From Pontibacter akesuensis (lineage in GTDB: Bacteria > Bacteroidota > Bacteroidia > Cytophagales > Hymenobacteraceae): a DNA stretch of 64,000 nucleotides. Positions 25,516 through 34,560 of this stretch are shown in pieces (the first letter of the stretch is position 1; each line of letters opens with the position of its first letter). Both the position numbers and the translations under genes were made by a program. The stretch lies in the NCBI RefSeq assembly GCF_001611675.1, contig NZ_CP014766.1:1488001-1552000 (forward strand). The letters run 5' to 3'. The notes below the pieces were generated by a model, which was not told the origin of the DNA, searched no databases, and saw only the letters and a list, made by a program, of their open reading frames with translations.

Positions 25516-26693
25516 TATTTTAGAAGTTCAAACACTCCAGCCACACCTTGGCCTCCGCCAACGCAGGCAGTTACCAAGCCGTGCTTGCCGCCTGTGCGGC
25601 GTAGGTCGCTGAAAAGCTGCACGGTGAGTTTAGCGCCGGAGCAACCCAACGGGTGACCCAAAGCGATGGCACCACCGTTGATGTTCAGCTTGTCCGGATC
25701 GAATTCCAGGTGGCGCATGACGGCAATGGATTGCGCGGCAAAAGCCTCGTTCATCTCGATCAGGTCGATGTCGTTTAACGTCATGCCTGCCATCTTAAGT
25801 GCCTTTGGAACAGCGGCGATCGGGCCCATGCCCATGATGCGTGGATCCACACCACCGGTGCCGTAGCTGATCAGGCGCGCGATGGGCTCCAGGTTCAGCT
25901 CCTTTACCATGCGCTCGCTCATCACGATCACAAAGGCAGCCCCGTCAGACGTTTGAGAAGAGTTACCGGCTGTTACGGTTCCACCGGCGGCAAACACTGG
26001 CTTCAGCTTCGCCAGGCGCTCCAGGGAAGTATCGGCCCGCGGTCCTTCGTCCGTGTCTACTACATAGGTGCGTGTTTTCTTTTTGCCGTTGTCGTCCAGG
26101 TAAGTCTCCTCTACCGTTACCGGAACAATCTGGTCTTTGAAGTACCCCTTCTCTATTGCGTTCAGCGCCTTTTGGTGCGACTTGAGTGCAAATTCATCCT
26201 GGTCTTCACGTGAAACATTATAATCTGCGGCCACTGCCTCGGCTGTTAAGCCCATGCTCAGGTACCAATCCGGGTTTTTGCTTGCAATTTTGTAGTTCGG
26301 TGCTGTTTTCCAGCCAGCCGTAGGCACCATCGACATCGACTCGGTACCACCCGCCACAATACAGTCGGCCATGCCGGCTGCAATACGGTTGGCGGCAATC
26401 GCGATCGTCTCCAGGCCGGAGCCGCAGTAGCGGTTCACTGTCATGCCACTCACTGACATGGGCAAGGACAGCAGCGAGATCATACGACCGATCTGCAGGC
26501 CTTGCTCCGCCTCAGGTACCGCATTCCCTACAATCAGGTCGTCTACGCGCTCAGGGTCCAGGGCAGGCACCGTACTCATTAAGTGTTTGATGACATCTGC
26601 GGCCAGATCATCAGGTCTGGTGAACCGGAAAACGCCACGACCAGCTTTGCCCACTGCGCTACGAAATCCGGCTACGATATATGCATTGTTCAT
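25515..26693 (-). CDS. acetyl-CoA C-acyltransferase (thiolase)
   Basis: A 392-aa degradative thiolase that cleaves 3-ketoacyl-CoA with CoA in the last step of beta-oxidation. The nucleophilic cysteine is in TVNRYCGSGLETI near residue 88, followed by the NEAFAAQ motif, INGGAIALGHPLGCSGAK with the catalytic histidine, and the second cysteine in TACVGGGQG. It is cytoplasmic and normally tetrameric or in complex with the multifunctional protein encoded next to it. It starts 32 bases after the fadB-like gene. It is equivalent to FadA/FadI. Confidence 0.94.
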   Translation of the reverse strand: MNNAYIVAGFRSAVGKAGRGVFRFTRPDDLAADVIKHLMSTVPALDPERVDDLIVGNAVPEAEQGLQIGRMISLLSLPMSVSGMTVNRYCGSGLETIAIAANRIAAGMADCIVAGGTESMSMVPTAGWKTAPNYKIASKNPDWYLSMGLTAEAVAADYNVSREDQDEFALKSHQKALNAIEKGYFKDQIVPVTVEETYLDDNGKKKTRTYVVDTDEGPRADTSLERLAKLKPVFAAGGTVTAGNSSQTSDGAAFVIVMSERMVKELNLEPIARLISYGTGGVDPRIMGMGPIAAVPKALKMAGMTLNDIDLIEMNEAFAAQSIAVMRHLEFDPDKLNINGGAIALGHPLGCSGAKLTVQLFSDLRRTGGKHGLVTACVGGGQGVAGVFELLK

Positions 26694-26725
26694 TTTGATG
26701 CTCTTTTATAGTTTGTACTATAGAA

Positions 26726-29128
26726 TTAGTTTCTAAGCGGCTTGCCTGTGGTCAGGATGCTCTGGATGCGCTCCAAAGTTTTGCGCTCGCCAGTCAGCGA
26801 CAGGAAGGCCTCACGCTCCAGGTCCAGCAGGTACTGCTCGCTCACCTCCGTTGGGGCAGACAAATCGCCTCCGCACATCACATAGGCTAGCTTTTGTGAA
26901 ATCTTCAGGTCGTGTGCAGACATGTAGCGGCCCGTGTACATGGCGTTGGCACCTGTCAGGAACATACCCAGTGCACCTTTGCCCTGCACCTTCACGTTGG
27001 TGCGCTGCACCGGTTTGGTATAGCCCGCATCAGCCATCAGTATAGCCTGTGCTTTGGCATCGGCTATCAGGCGGTTGCTGTTGATCGTAATGCCGTCGCT
27101 CTTGCGCATGTAGCCTAAGTCTACTGCCTCTTTGGCTGAAGTAGAAACCTTGGCCATACCGATGTTCAGGAACACGTTCTTCAGGTCGTTGTACTCGATG
27201 TCGCCTTCGGCATACATATCGGCAGCGCGCAGCGTCATCTCTTTTGTACCGCCACCGCCTGGTATCAAGCCAACACCAAACTCTACCAAGCCCATGTAAG
27301 TCTCGGCAGATGCCTGGATATGGTCGCAGTGCAGGTTCAGTTCGCAGCCACCACCCAGCGTAAGTCCATGCGGAGCGCCTACTACCGGTATAGCCGAATA
27401 GCGCATGCGCATCATGGTGTTCTGGAATTGGCGGATAATCATGTTCAGCTCATCGTAATCCTGGTCCAGCGCATACATGTAGATAAGCCCCACGTTGGCT
27501 CCGGCAGAAAAATTAGCGGCATCGTTGCCTACAACCATGCCGCGGAAATCTTTCTCGGCAAGCTCTATGCCTTTGTTCAGGGCCATGATTACATCGCCGC
27601 CAATCGTGTTCATCTTGGTATGGAACTCCACGTTCAGAATGCCATCACCTAAATCAAGTATAGTGGCACCGCTGTTTTTCCAGACAACCTTGTTCTCACG
27701 CAGGTTATTCAGAATGATGAAGTTTTCAGCACCCGGTATGGCTTTGTATTCTTTTGTCTGGATATCGTAATAGCGGCGCTGTCCGTTCTCTACAATGTAG
27801 AAAGCCTCTTTGCCGTTTTCCAGCATCTCGCCTACCCAGGCAGCAGGCTCATAGCCGGCTTCTATCATGCGCTGAGCGCCTTCGCGTGCACCGATGGCAT
27901 CCCAATACTCAAACGGGCCAAGCTCCCAGCCAAAGCCGGCACGCAGGGCATCGTCGATACGGTACAGTTCGTCGGAAATTTCAGGAATGCGATTGGAAAC
28001 GTACTGGAACAGGCCAAACAGCGTCTCGTTGAAGAATTGCACTGCCTTATCAGACTGACCGGAGAACACTTTGATGCGCTTCTTCAGGTCATCGATTGGC
28101 TTCAGCACCTCCAGGCTCTGGAACTTCACCTTCTGCTTCGGCCCGTACTCCATCGTGTTCAGGTCCAGCGTCAGGATCTCGGTTTTGCCTTTGGCGTCTT
28201 TTGTCTTTTTGTAGAAGCCCTGGCCGGTTTTATCTCCCAGCCATTTGTTCTCGGCCATTTTTTGCACATAGCCCGGAATCTGGAACAGGTCGCGCGACTC
28301 GTCGTTCTCGCCGGACTGGTATAGGCCGTTGGCTACATTGATGGTGGTATCCAGACCAACCACATCCAGCGTGCGGAACGTGGCAGATTTCGGACGGCCC
28401 ACAATAGGGCCCGTGATGCGATCCACTTCGTCTATCGTCAGGCCAGTTTTCTCCATGGCCTTAAGCGTCTGCATAATGCCGTAGATTCCCACACGGTTCG
28501 CAATGAAGGCAGGCGTATCTTTTGCCAATACGGTGGTCTTACCCAAGTATAAATCACCGTAGTGCATCAGGAAGTCCACTACATCTTGATCTGTCTCCGG
28601 TGTAGGTATAATTTCGAGCAGCTTCAGGTAACGCGGTGGGTTAAAGAAGTGCGTGCCGCAGAAGTGCTTCTTAAAATCGTCGGAGCGGCCTTCCAGCATC
28701 AGGTGAATCGGAATACCGGAGGTGTTGGAGGAGATAAGTGTACCCGGCTTGCGGAACTGCTCCACCTGGTCATACACGATCTTCTTTACTTTCAGGTTCT
28801 CTACCACCACCTCAATGGTCCAGTCGGCAGTAGCGATATCCTTCATATCGTCTTCGAAGTTACCTGTCGAAATCAGGTGTGCATCGGATTTGCGGTAAAG
28901 CGGCGACGGGTTGGCGTTGATCGCGCTTTGCAGGTGCCCGTCCACCAGGCGGTTGCGCACGGCTTTGCTTTCAAGCGTAAGCCCTTTTTTCTCCTCTTCC
29001 GGTGTCAGTTCTTTCGGTACGATGTCCAGCAGCAGCACCTGAACGCCGATATTGGCAAAGTGGCAGGCAATTCTGGAGCCCATCACACCGGAGCCAAGCA
29101 CCGCTACTTTTTTTATTATTCTTTTCAT
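26726..29128 (-). CDS. 3-hydroxyacyl-CoA dehydrogenase/enoyl-CoA hydratase
   Basis: An 800-aa multifunctional beta-oxidation protein with domain order opposite to Escherichia coli FadB. The N-terminal NAD-binding dehydrogenase domain (KVAVLGSGVMGSRIACHFA) is followed by the C-terminal dehydrogenase domains (FFNPPRYLKLLEIIPT; GFGWELGPFEYWDAIG). The enoyl-CoA hydratase/crotonase domain comes after, at about 480-700, with ANFSAGANVG and a GGGCELNLHCD oxyanion-hole region. I chose ATG at 29128 because conserved sequence begins MKRIIKKVAVLG; the frame runs 23 codons further up, into the marR gene. The gene sits between marR and thiolase. Confidence 0.93.
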   Translation of the reverse strand: MKRIIKKVAVLGSGVMGSRIACHFANIGVQVLLLDIVPKELTPEEEKKGLTLESKAVRNRLVDGHLQSAINANPSPLYRKSDAHLISTGNFEDDMKDIATADWTIEVVVENLKVKKIVYDQVEQFRKPGTLISSNTSGIPIHLMLEGRSDDFKKHFCGTHFFNPPRYLKLLEIIPTPETDQDVVDFLMHYGDLYLGKTTVLAKDTPAFIANRVGIYGIMQTLKAMEKTGLTIDEVDRITGPIVGRPKSATFRTLDVVGLDTTINVANGLYQSGENDESRDLFQIPGYVQKMAENKWLGDKTGQGFYKKTKDAKGKTEILTLDLNTMEYGPKQKVKFQSLEVLKPIDDLKKRIKVFSGQSDKAVQFFNETLFGLFQYVSNRIPEISDELYRIDDALRAGFGWELGPFEYWDAIGAREGAQRMIEAGYEPAAWVGEMLENGKEAFYIVENGQRRYYDIQTKEYKAIPGAENFIILNNLRENKVVWKNSGATILDLGDGILNVEFHTKMNTIGGDVIMALNKGIELAEKDFRGMVVGNDAANFSAGANVGLIYMYALDQDYDELNMIIRQFQNTMMRMRYSAIPVVGAPHGLTLGGGCELNLHCDHIQASAETYMGLVEFGVGLIPGGGGTKEMTLRAADMYAEGDIEYNDLKNVFLNIGMAKVSTSAKEAVDLGYMRKSDGITINSNRLIADAKAQAILMADAGYTKPVQRTNVKVQGKGALGMFLTGANAMYTGRYMSAHDLKISQKLAYVMCGGDLSAPTEVSEQYLLDLEREAFLSLTGERKTLERIQSILTTGKPLRN

Positions 29129-29151
29129 AGAATAGCTATAGTTGTCTATGG

Positions 29152-29586
29152 TTAAAATATTTCTTTGTTTTCGATCATGCCCTGGATGCGCTCGCATACT
29201 TTAAAGAAAACGTCCAGCTCTTTCTGCGGGATCACATCGCGCACCTTGTTGTTGAAGAGCTTCACCGTTTGCCGGGACACCTCCTTCTTCTCAAGTCCTT
29301 TCTCTGTCAGGAAAATGCGCACCAGGCGCTTGTCACTCGGGTCGGACACTTTGTAGATAAGGCCCTTCTCCTCCATGCTTTTAAGGATACGGGTCAGGCT
29401 GCGGGCCTCCAGGCCAAGCAGCGGCGCTATTTTAGTGGCGGGTGTACCTTTTTGCTGATCTATGTTGAGTAACACAAAACCGATGGAGGTGGTCATGTCG
29501 TTCTTCACGGCCTCCGTATTGTACATACGCGAGATGGCGTGCCAACATACTTTAAAGTGGTAGTCTATGGTTTCTTCAGGCTTCAT
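29152..29586 (-). CDS. MarR family transcriptional regulator
   Basis: A 144-aa winged-helix regulator. The start MKPEETIDYHFKVCWHAISRMYN is preferred; the open frame runs 21 codons further up but adds an implausible hydrophobic stretch. The DNA-binding region is TPATKIAPLLGLEARSLTRILKSMEEKGLIYKVSDPSDKRLVRIFLTEKG, with the wing arginines of the DxRxxRxxLT motif. It is the first gene of the fatty-acid oxidation operon, so it probably represses that operon and responds to an acyl-CoA or fatty acid. That ligand is inferred from context. Palindromes upstream could be its operators. Confidence 0.92.
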   Translation of the reverse strand: MKPEETIDYHFKVCWHAISRMYNTEAVKNDMTTSIGFVLLNIDQQKGTPATKIAPLLGLEARSLTRILKSMEEKGLIYKVSDPSDKRLVRIFLTEKGLEKKEVSRQTVKLFNNKVRDVIPQKELDVFFKVCERIQGMIENKEIF

Positions 29587-29597
29587 GCATGTACTAA

Positions 29598-29637
29598 GGT
29601 ATATACCAAATATAGGAAAAAATGTTATGCTTGCATA
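29598..29637 (-). promoter_or_regulatory. putative promoter and operators of the marR-fad operon
   Basis: Minus strand TATATTTG at 29614-29607 is an exact TAnnTTTG element. A perfect palindrome GGTATATACC (29598-29607) touches its downstream edge, and another, TATGCTTGCATA (29626-29637), covers where the -33 element would be. Binding of a MarR dimer at either would block transcription. Confidence 0.5.
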
Positions 29638-29660
29638 CCTTTTTAACAAAAAATTAATCT

Positions 29661-29688
29661 AGCTGCAGCCCGAGAGGCTGCAGCTTTT
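29661..29688. other. hairpin upstream of the marR promoter
   Basis: A 10-bp stem AGCTGCAGCC / GGCTGCAGCT with a 5-base loop, followed by TTTT on the plus strand. There is no plus-strand gene upstream to terminate. It may be a protein-binding or leftover element. Confidence 0.4.
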
Positions 29689-29769
29689 GTCTTACGGCTT
29701 ACAGGTATAGTTATACTATAAAATCAAAGAGAGGATGGCGTATACTTCCATAAAGTGTAGGAAAGGCAC

Positions 29770-29800
29770 AAAAAAGCCCTTTCCGGTAAGGGAAAGGGCT
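29770..29800 (-). terminator. intrinsic terminator
   Basis: Stem AGCCCTTTCC / GGAAAGGGCT with a 6-base loop. On the minus strand a run of six T follows. It ends the 29828-30265 gene. Confidence 0.88.
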
Positions 29801-29827
29801 ATACTTTTGATTTTACCTTAGATGACT

Positions 29828-30265
29828 CTAAGCTTCCACCACTACGCCTTTAATGCGCAAGATGGCAGCCACATCCGCGATTTGCTCTTCCGTCAACTGC
29901 ACATAGCGCTTCTTCAGCACCTGCCGCTCGTTCAGAAACAGGACCTCCATCACCGGATTCGTGTACCCAAAACGCGCTTTCTTAAACGTCACCTCCTGCA
30001 TCTGCGCATAGCTGATGGCTTTCGCATCGGAGTGGTGGCGCAGCAGGAACAGCACAACCGCCGTGAGCACCCAGGCGCCCACGTAAAACGCCATCTGCCA
30101 GGCCGACACCTCCAGGTTGTTGATCAGGAGCAGCAGCATGTACAAGCTACAGAGGGCTATTCCGGTCCGCACCAACTTCAGGTATACCCTATCCAGCAGC
30201 AGCAGTTTTTCGACGCCAAAGTATAGCTGCCCTTTCGGTATGGCTACTTCTGTTTGCTGCGTCAT
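29828..30265 (-). CDS. two-span membrane protein of unknown function
   Basis: A 145-aa protein. Two membrane segments are clear: TGIALCSLYMLLLLINNLEV (about 34-53) and AFYVGAWVLTAVVLFLLRHH (about 59-78). A cytoplasmic C-terminal domain follows, predicted alpha/beta (AKAISYAQMQEVTFKKARFG, VMEVLFLNERQVLKKRYVQL). The layout resembles small PH-like membrane proteins, but I cannot assign a family. It lies 56 bases downstream of the acyl-CoA ligase in the same direction, so they may share a transcript. Confidence 0.75.
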   Translation of the reverse strand: MTQQTEVAIPKGQLYFGVEKLLLLDRVYLKLVRTGIALCSLYMLLLLINNLEVSAWQMAFYVGAWVLTAVVLFLLRHHSDAKAISYAQMQEVTFKKARFGYTNPVMEVLFLNERQVLKKRYVQLTEEQIADVAAILRIKGVVVEA

Positions 30266-30321
30266 ACCCGTGAGCTATTTGTTATAGTGATTTTGAGCAC
30301 TGCTTATCGGGAAGGCTGCGC

Positions 30322-32079
30322 CTAGAACATGCTTTCTATTTCAGACTGGTAATTGGCGGTAATGGCCTTGCGCTTCACCTTCAGCGTCGGCGTTAGCTCA
30401 CCCGATTCTACAGTCCACATCTTCGGAATCAATTTGAACTTCTTAATGGTTTCGTACTGCGCCAGGCCCTCGTTTGTCTTATCAATCTCGCGCTGAAACT
30501 TCTCAATTACCTCCGGCTGCTTGATCATCTCCTCATCCGAAGTATACTTGATGCCTTTGTGCGAGGCCCAGTCCTGCAAGCCCATAAACGATGGCACGAT
30601 CAGCGCCGCGGCATACTTGCGGCCGTCGCCCACCACCATGGCCTGCTCAATCACCACCGATTCCTTCAGCTTGTTCTCGATTGGCTGCGGCGCCACATAC
30701 TTGCCACCGGAGGTCTTGAACATCTCTTTTTTGCGGTCCGTGATCTTCAGGTACTTGCCCTCGATCATTTCCCCGATATCGCCGGTGTGGAACCAGCCGT
30801 CTTTGTCGATCACCTCGTCTGTCAGGTCCGGCTTCTTGTAGTAGCCTTTCATCACGTGCGGGCCGCGGGTTAGAATCTCGCCATCCTCGGCAATCTTTAT
30901 CTCTACGCCGTCGATGGCCTTACCCACCGAGCCAATTACGTTATCTTCCTTCTCAAAACGGTTCACCGAAATCACTGGCGACGTCTCCGTCAGGCCGTAG
31001 CCCTCCATCACGCGGATATTAGCCGACCAGAACACGCGCGCCAGGCGCGGCTGCAAAGCGGCGCCGCCTGATACAATCGCAATAACGTTACCGCCCAGTG
31101 CCTCGCGCCATTTGCTGAAGATAATCTTGTTGGCCAGGTCTAGTTGCTTGTTGTACCACCAGCCATGGTCTTTCTGGGTGTCATACTTCAGGCCAAGGTC
31201 CAGCGCCCAGAAGAACAGCTTTCGCTTTACGCCTTCCAGTTCCATGCCTTTGGCTACAATCTTGTCATACACTTTCTCGAGCAGACGCGGCACCGTTGTA
31301 AACACGTGCGGCTGCACCTCTTTCAGGTTATCGGCCACTTTCTCAATGCTCTCGGCATAATAAATGGAAACACCCGCCCTGAAGTATAAATACAGCAACA
31401 TGCGCTCAAAAATGTGGCAAAGCGGCAGGAAGCTAAGGGCGCGGTGGTTTTCATTTACCGGCACATAAGGGAAGGCGCCCATAAAGTTGCTGACAATGTT
31501 GTTGTGCGTCAGCATGACGCCCTTTGGGTTGCCGGTAGTGCCGGAAGTATAAATGATCGTCAGTATGTCGTCTGGCTGCACGGCAGCTTTCAGGGGCTCC
31601 AGTTGCTGCACGTCTTCGCCCTTGCCCAGTTCCAGCACTTCCTTCCAGTTCTTGGCGCCGCTTACCTCATCAAACGTATAAATTTCTTTTACCCCTTCCA
31701 TGCCGCGGGTGGCCGCCACCACCTTGTTGTAAAGGCTGGCATCCGCCACAAAGATCACCTTTACTTCGGCATCGTTAAAAATGTAGCGGTAATCCTCCTC
31801 GGTGATGGTTGGGTACATCGGCACGCTGGTAGCACCCACCTGCTGTATGCCGAAATCGGCAAACACCCACTCCGGCCGGTTAAAGGAGATGATGGCTACT
31901 TTATCGCCTTTTCCCACACCCAACTTCAGCAGGCCCAGGCTTACCTGGTTCGCGTAATCCTGTACTTGCTGCGTGCTATACTTCTGCCAGGTGCCATCTA
32001 CTTTGGCTGCCAGGCAGTCGGGTTGCGGAAACTGCTGCAACTGAAAAGGCAAGAGGTCTAAAGGTCTGGTTACGTTCAT
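30322..32079 (-). CDS. long-chain fatty acid-CoA ligase
   Basis: A 585-aa AMP-forming acyl-CoA synthetase that activates free fatty acids for oxidation or lipid synthesis. Motifs: the P-loop-like ILTIIYTSGTTGNPKGVMLTH near 172-192, RALSFLPLCHIFERM, MEGYGLTETSPVIS near 350, and DGWFHTGDIGEMIEGKYLKITDRKKEMFKTSGGKYVAP near 445. The length fits bacterial FadD15/FAA-type enzymes. It probably supplies substrate for the beta-oxidation operon immediately downstream. It is cytoplasmic or at the inner membrane face. Confidence 0.94.
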   Translation of the reverse strand: MNVTRPLDLLPFQLQQFPQPDCLAAKVDGTWQKYSTQQVQDYANQVSLGLLKLGVGKGDKVAIISFNRPEWVFADFGIQQVGATSVPMYPTITEEDYRYIFNDAEVKVIFVADASLYNKVVAATRGMEGVKEIYTFDEVSGAKNWKEVLELGKGEDVQQLEPLKAAVQPDDILTIIYTSGTTGNPKGVMLTHNNIVSNFMGAFPYVPVNENHRALSFLPLCHIFERMLLYLYFRAGVSIYYAESIEKVADNLKEVQPHVFTTVPRLLEKVYDKIVAKGMELEGVKRKLFFWALDLGLKYDTQKDHGWWYNKQLDLANKIIFSKWREALGGNVIAIVSGGAALQPRLARVFWSANIRVMEGYGLTETSPVISVNRFEKEDNVIGSVGKAIDGVEIKIAEDGEILTRGPHVMKGYYKKPDLTDEVIDKDGWFHTGDIGEMIEGKYLKITDRKKEMFKTSGGKYVAPQPIENKLKESVVIEQAMVVGDGRKYAAALIVPSFMGLQDWASHKGIKYTSDEEMIKQPEVIEKFQREIDKTNEGLAQYETIKKFKLIPKMWTVESGELTPTLKVKRKAITANYQSEIESMF

Positions 32080-32309
32080 GGTGGTTATGTTTGGCGATAT
32101 TTGTACGCTGAAAGCGATAAAGAAGTGACAAAAGCCTGTTGTGCCCTGTGTTCCTGATGCATTTTAATATTTTTTTAGGAATTCTGCTAGGCAAGGCCTC
32201 ATAAATATTTCCCAAGCCTTATATTTATAGTCCTACAGCAGGAGCCGCAAATGACACCGCTGGCTGCGCTTTACTTATTTTAGGTGACATCAGTAAAAAC
32301 CGGAGAAGC

Positions 32310-33476
32310 ATGAACCTGTCTATATTTTTTGAGCCTCTTAACGAAGACATCTTTGCCTCGCTGAACAAGCCCCGTACACTGGGCTCGTACATCAGCCGCT
32401 TCGTAAGCAAATTTCCAGACTGGCGCACCGCTGACATTGCCATACTCGGCATTAACGATACCCGCGGCCGCGGAACCAGCGAAACAGAGGAAGCTGCCAC
32501 CGCAGAGGCCCCGGCCCGCCTGGTGCGCAAAAAACTCTACAGCCTGAACAAGGGCGCCGGCCGCTGCCACATCGTGGACCTCGGCAACCTGCGCCCCGGC
32601 ATCTCGCTGGACGATACCTACCTCAGGCTAAAGGAGATCGTGGAGGTGCTGATTTCGCACAATACCATTCCCATTATCATCGGCGGCTCTCAGGACCTGG
32701 AGTATGGGCAGTACCTGGGCTACGAGCACCTGGACCGCGTGGTGAACATGGTAACCGTAGACAGCAGCGTGGACATGACCGAGGACCCCGACGCGGCCCC
32801 GAACAAGAAGCAGCTGCGCCAGATACTCATGCACGAGCCCAACTACCTTTTCAGCCTGGGCCAGATCGGGTACCAATCGTACCTGGTGGAGCCTGAGGTG
32901 ATGGGAACGCTGGAGAAAATGCACTTCGAGGCCTACCGCGTGGGCCAGGTGCATACTAATGTGCAGGAGATGGAGCCGGTGGTGCGCGTGGCCGACCTGC
33001 TGACGTTTGATATCTCGGCTATCCGCCACCAGGACGCCCCGGCCTGCGAACCTGCCAATCCCTTTGGCCTGACAGGTGAGGAGGCCTGCCAACTGTGCTG
33101 GTATGCTGGCCTGAACGACAACCTGACCTCGCTGGGCATTTACGAGTATGTTCCGGCACTGGACCAGCGCGAGCTGACTGCCATGACGGTGGCCACCATG
33201 CTGTGGTACTTCATCGAAGGGTTCTACCACCGCAAGCACGAGAAAGACTTCAGCAGCCGCCACTTTAACAAGTATGCCGTGGCCTTTGCCGATGATAACC
33301 CCGACCGCATGACGTTCTACAAGAGCAAAAACAGCGAGAAATGGTGGATGGAAGTGGAGCCGCTCAACTCCGACAACGGCAGCCGCATTATTCCGTGCAG
33401 CTACGAAGACTATCTGCAAGCCACCAAAGGCGAGGTTCCCAACCGCTGGATACTGACCCAGGCCCGTATCGGCTAG
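32310..33476 (+). CDS. arginase-fold protein with a degraded metal site
   Basis: A 388-aa member of the ureohydrolase (arginase/formimidoylglutamase) superfamily. The fold motifs are present, but the canonical dimanganese ligands are not all there. GGDH is replaced by GGSQD (His to Gln), DAHxD by VDSSVD (His to Ser), and the SxDxDxxDP loop by FDISAIRHQDAP (second Asp to Ser). Three of six ligands are therefore lost, and hydrolase activity is doubtful. Such proteins are often annotated formimidoylglutamase in Bacteroidota; no histidine-degradation genes are nearby. The role may be structural or regulatory. It is cytoplasmic, with about 230 bases separating it from the divergent ligase. Confidence 0.85.
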   Translation: MNLSIFFEPLNEDIFASLNKPRTLGSYISRFVSKFPDWRTADIAILGINDTRGRGTSETEEAATAEAPARLVRKKLYSLNKGAGRCHIVDLGNLRPGISLDDTYLRLKEIVEVLISHNTIPIIIGGSQDLEYGQYLGYEHLDRVVNMVTVDSSVDMTEDPDAAPNKKQLRQILMHEPNYLFSLGQIGYQSYLVEPEVMGTLEKMHFEAYRVGQVHTNVQEMEPVVRVADLLTFDISAIRHQDAPACEPANPFGLTGEEACQLCWYAGLNDNLTSLGIYEYVPALDQRELTAMTVATMLWYFIEGFYHRKHEKDFSSRHFNKYAVAFADDNPDRMTFYKSKNSEKWWMEVEPLNSDNGSRIIPCSYEDYLQATKGEVPNRWILTQARIG

Positions 33477-33502
33477 TTTTACTTGGTAATAAGGCAAAAG
33501 AA

Positions 33503-34093
33503 TTGAAAATAAAGAAGCAACTCTATCTGATCATATCTGCATCTCTGCTTCTATTTGGGTGTGATCTAAATTACGTGGATTACATAGAGCATATAGAATC
33601 TCCTGATGGGTTATATAATTATTGCCTGTATGAAGATGCCCTAGGAATTAGTGATCCAGGATTCAGTGTCTTGAAGATTGAAAAGAATGTTGACCCCGAG
33701 ACAATTTATATAAACTGGAGCTTTGAGAACGGAGTGTCAGAAGAAGATAGAGAATGGATGCTTTCGAGAGAAATACTAGCTAATTACGAAGAATCAAGTT
33801 CCTATGCATCAGATCCCAAAATCGACCTGATCGATAACAGATTCTTAGTGTTTTCGAGAGGAGGGTACATGTTCGGACTTTATGACACCAAGCTCGAAAC
33901 AGCTATCATAAATGACTGTTGCCCTTTTGGTAGGTGGGCAAGTCAGAATATCTGGTCGGAAAAAGGAAATAGGCAGTATAAACCAGTCAAAAAAGACCAA
34001 AAATCAGACTACGGTCTATGGGTTGAGGAAAACATCCAAAATAAAATCAAATCATATATTAGGTTGAATAAACAACGCACTATGTCAACATGA
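33503..34093 (+). CDS. orphan lipoprotein in an AT-rich segment
   Basis: A 196-aa lipoprotein starting at TTG 33503 (MKIKKQLYLIISASLLLFGC), with the lipidation cysteine at the end of the LLLFGC lipobox. A longer frame reaching back into the arginase-fold gene is a shadow. I do not recognise the mature domain. Features include LYNYCLYEDALGI, FLVFSRGGYMFGLYDTK and paired cysteines NDCCPF. The DNA is clearly more AT-rich than both neighbours, suggesting horizontal acquisition. Confidence 0.7.
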   Translation: MKIKKQLYLIISASLLLFGCDLNYVDYIEHIESPDGLYNYCLYEDALGISDPGFSVLKIEKNVDPETIYINWSFENGVSEEDREWMLSREILANYEESSSYASDPKIDLIDNRFLVFSRGGYMFGLYDTKLETAIINDCCPFGRWASQNIWSEKGNRQYKPVKKDQKSDYGLWVEENIQNKIKSYIRLNKQRTMST

Positions 34094-34241
34094 GCTAGCC
34101 AAATGTTGAATAATCTATACAACTGTTTTCTACTTCACACTTGTTTAACTCAGAAAACACAGCAGCCAAACCGTCTTTATTTCTGACTACCCAAAGAGTT
34201 CTCAGGACACCCCTTCTCAAACCTCTACACAACTACAAAAA

Positions 34242-34496
34242 ATGAACTTACCCGAATACACCCTACAGCAACTGGCACTACGGAACGGGCAGGACCGGGA
34301 TGAGATTTGGGTGGCTTACGAGGGCGTGATTTACAATGTAAAAAAGTCGCGGATGTGGCGCGATGGAAAACATTACGAGCACTGGGCAGGCCAGGACCTG
34401 ACCGAAGAATTAAAGGATGCTCCGCATAATGCCAATGTTTTTGATAAATTTGAGGCGGTGGGGATCGTAAAGAGCAGGCAAAAGCCCACAAATTAA
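34242..34496 (+). CDS. cytochrome b5-like haem/steroid-binding protein
   Basis: An 84-aa protein that is just one cytochrome b5-like domain. Motifs: LPEYTLQQLALRNGQDRDEIWVAYEGVIYNV at the start and GKHYEHWAGQDLTEELKDAPHNANVFDKFEAVGIV. The tight HYEHWAGQDLT block with the following APH matches the soluble membrane-associated-progesterone-receptor-like branch. Haem or ligand binding is inferred from the family. It is cytoplasmic, small and monocistronic-looking. Confidence 0.88.
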   Translation: MNLPEYTLQQLALRNGQDRDEIWVAYEGVIYNVKKSRMWRDGKHYEHWAGQDLTEELKDAPHNANVFDKFEAVGIVKSRQKPTN

Positions 34497-34560
34497 GCCG
34501 GACCAACTACAAACAGTTGCCAAGGCCATACTTGACTTGTCATAAAATCAAACACATACC

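Noticed and set aside
33341..33502. N-terminal extension of the orphan lipoprotein into the arginase-fold gene
   Set aside because: It overlaps the upstream gene in another frame and would place the signal peptide internally; the TTG at 33503 gives a clean lipoprotein start.
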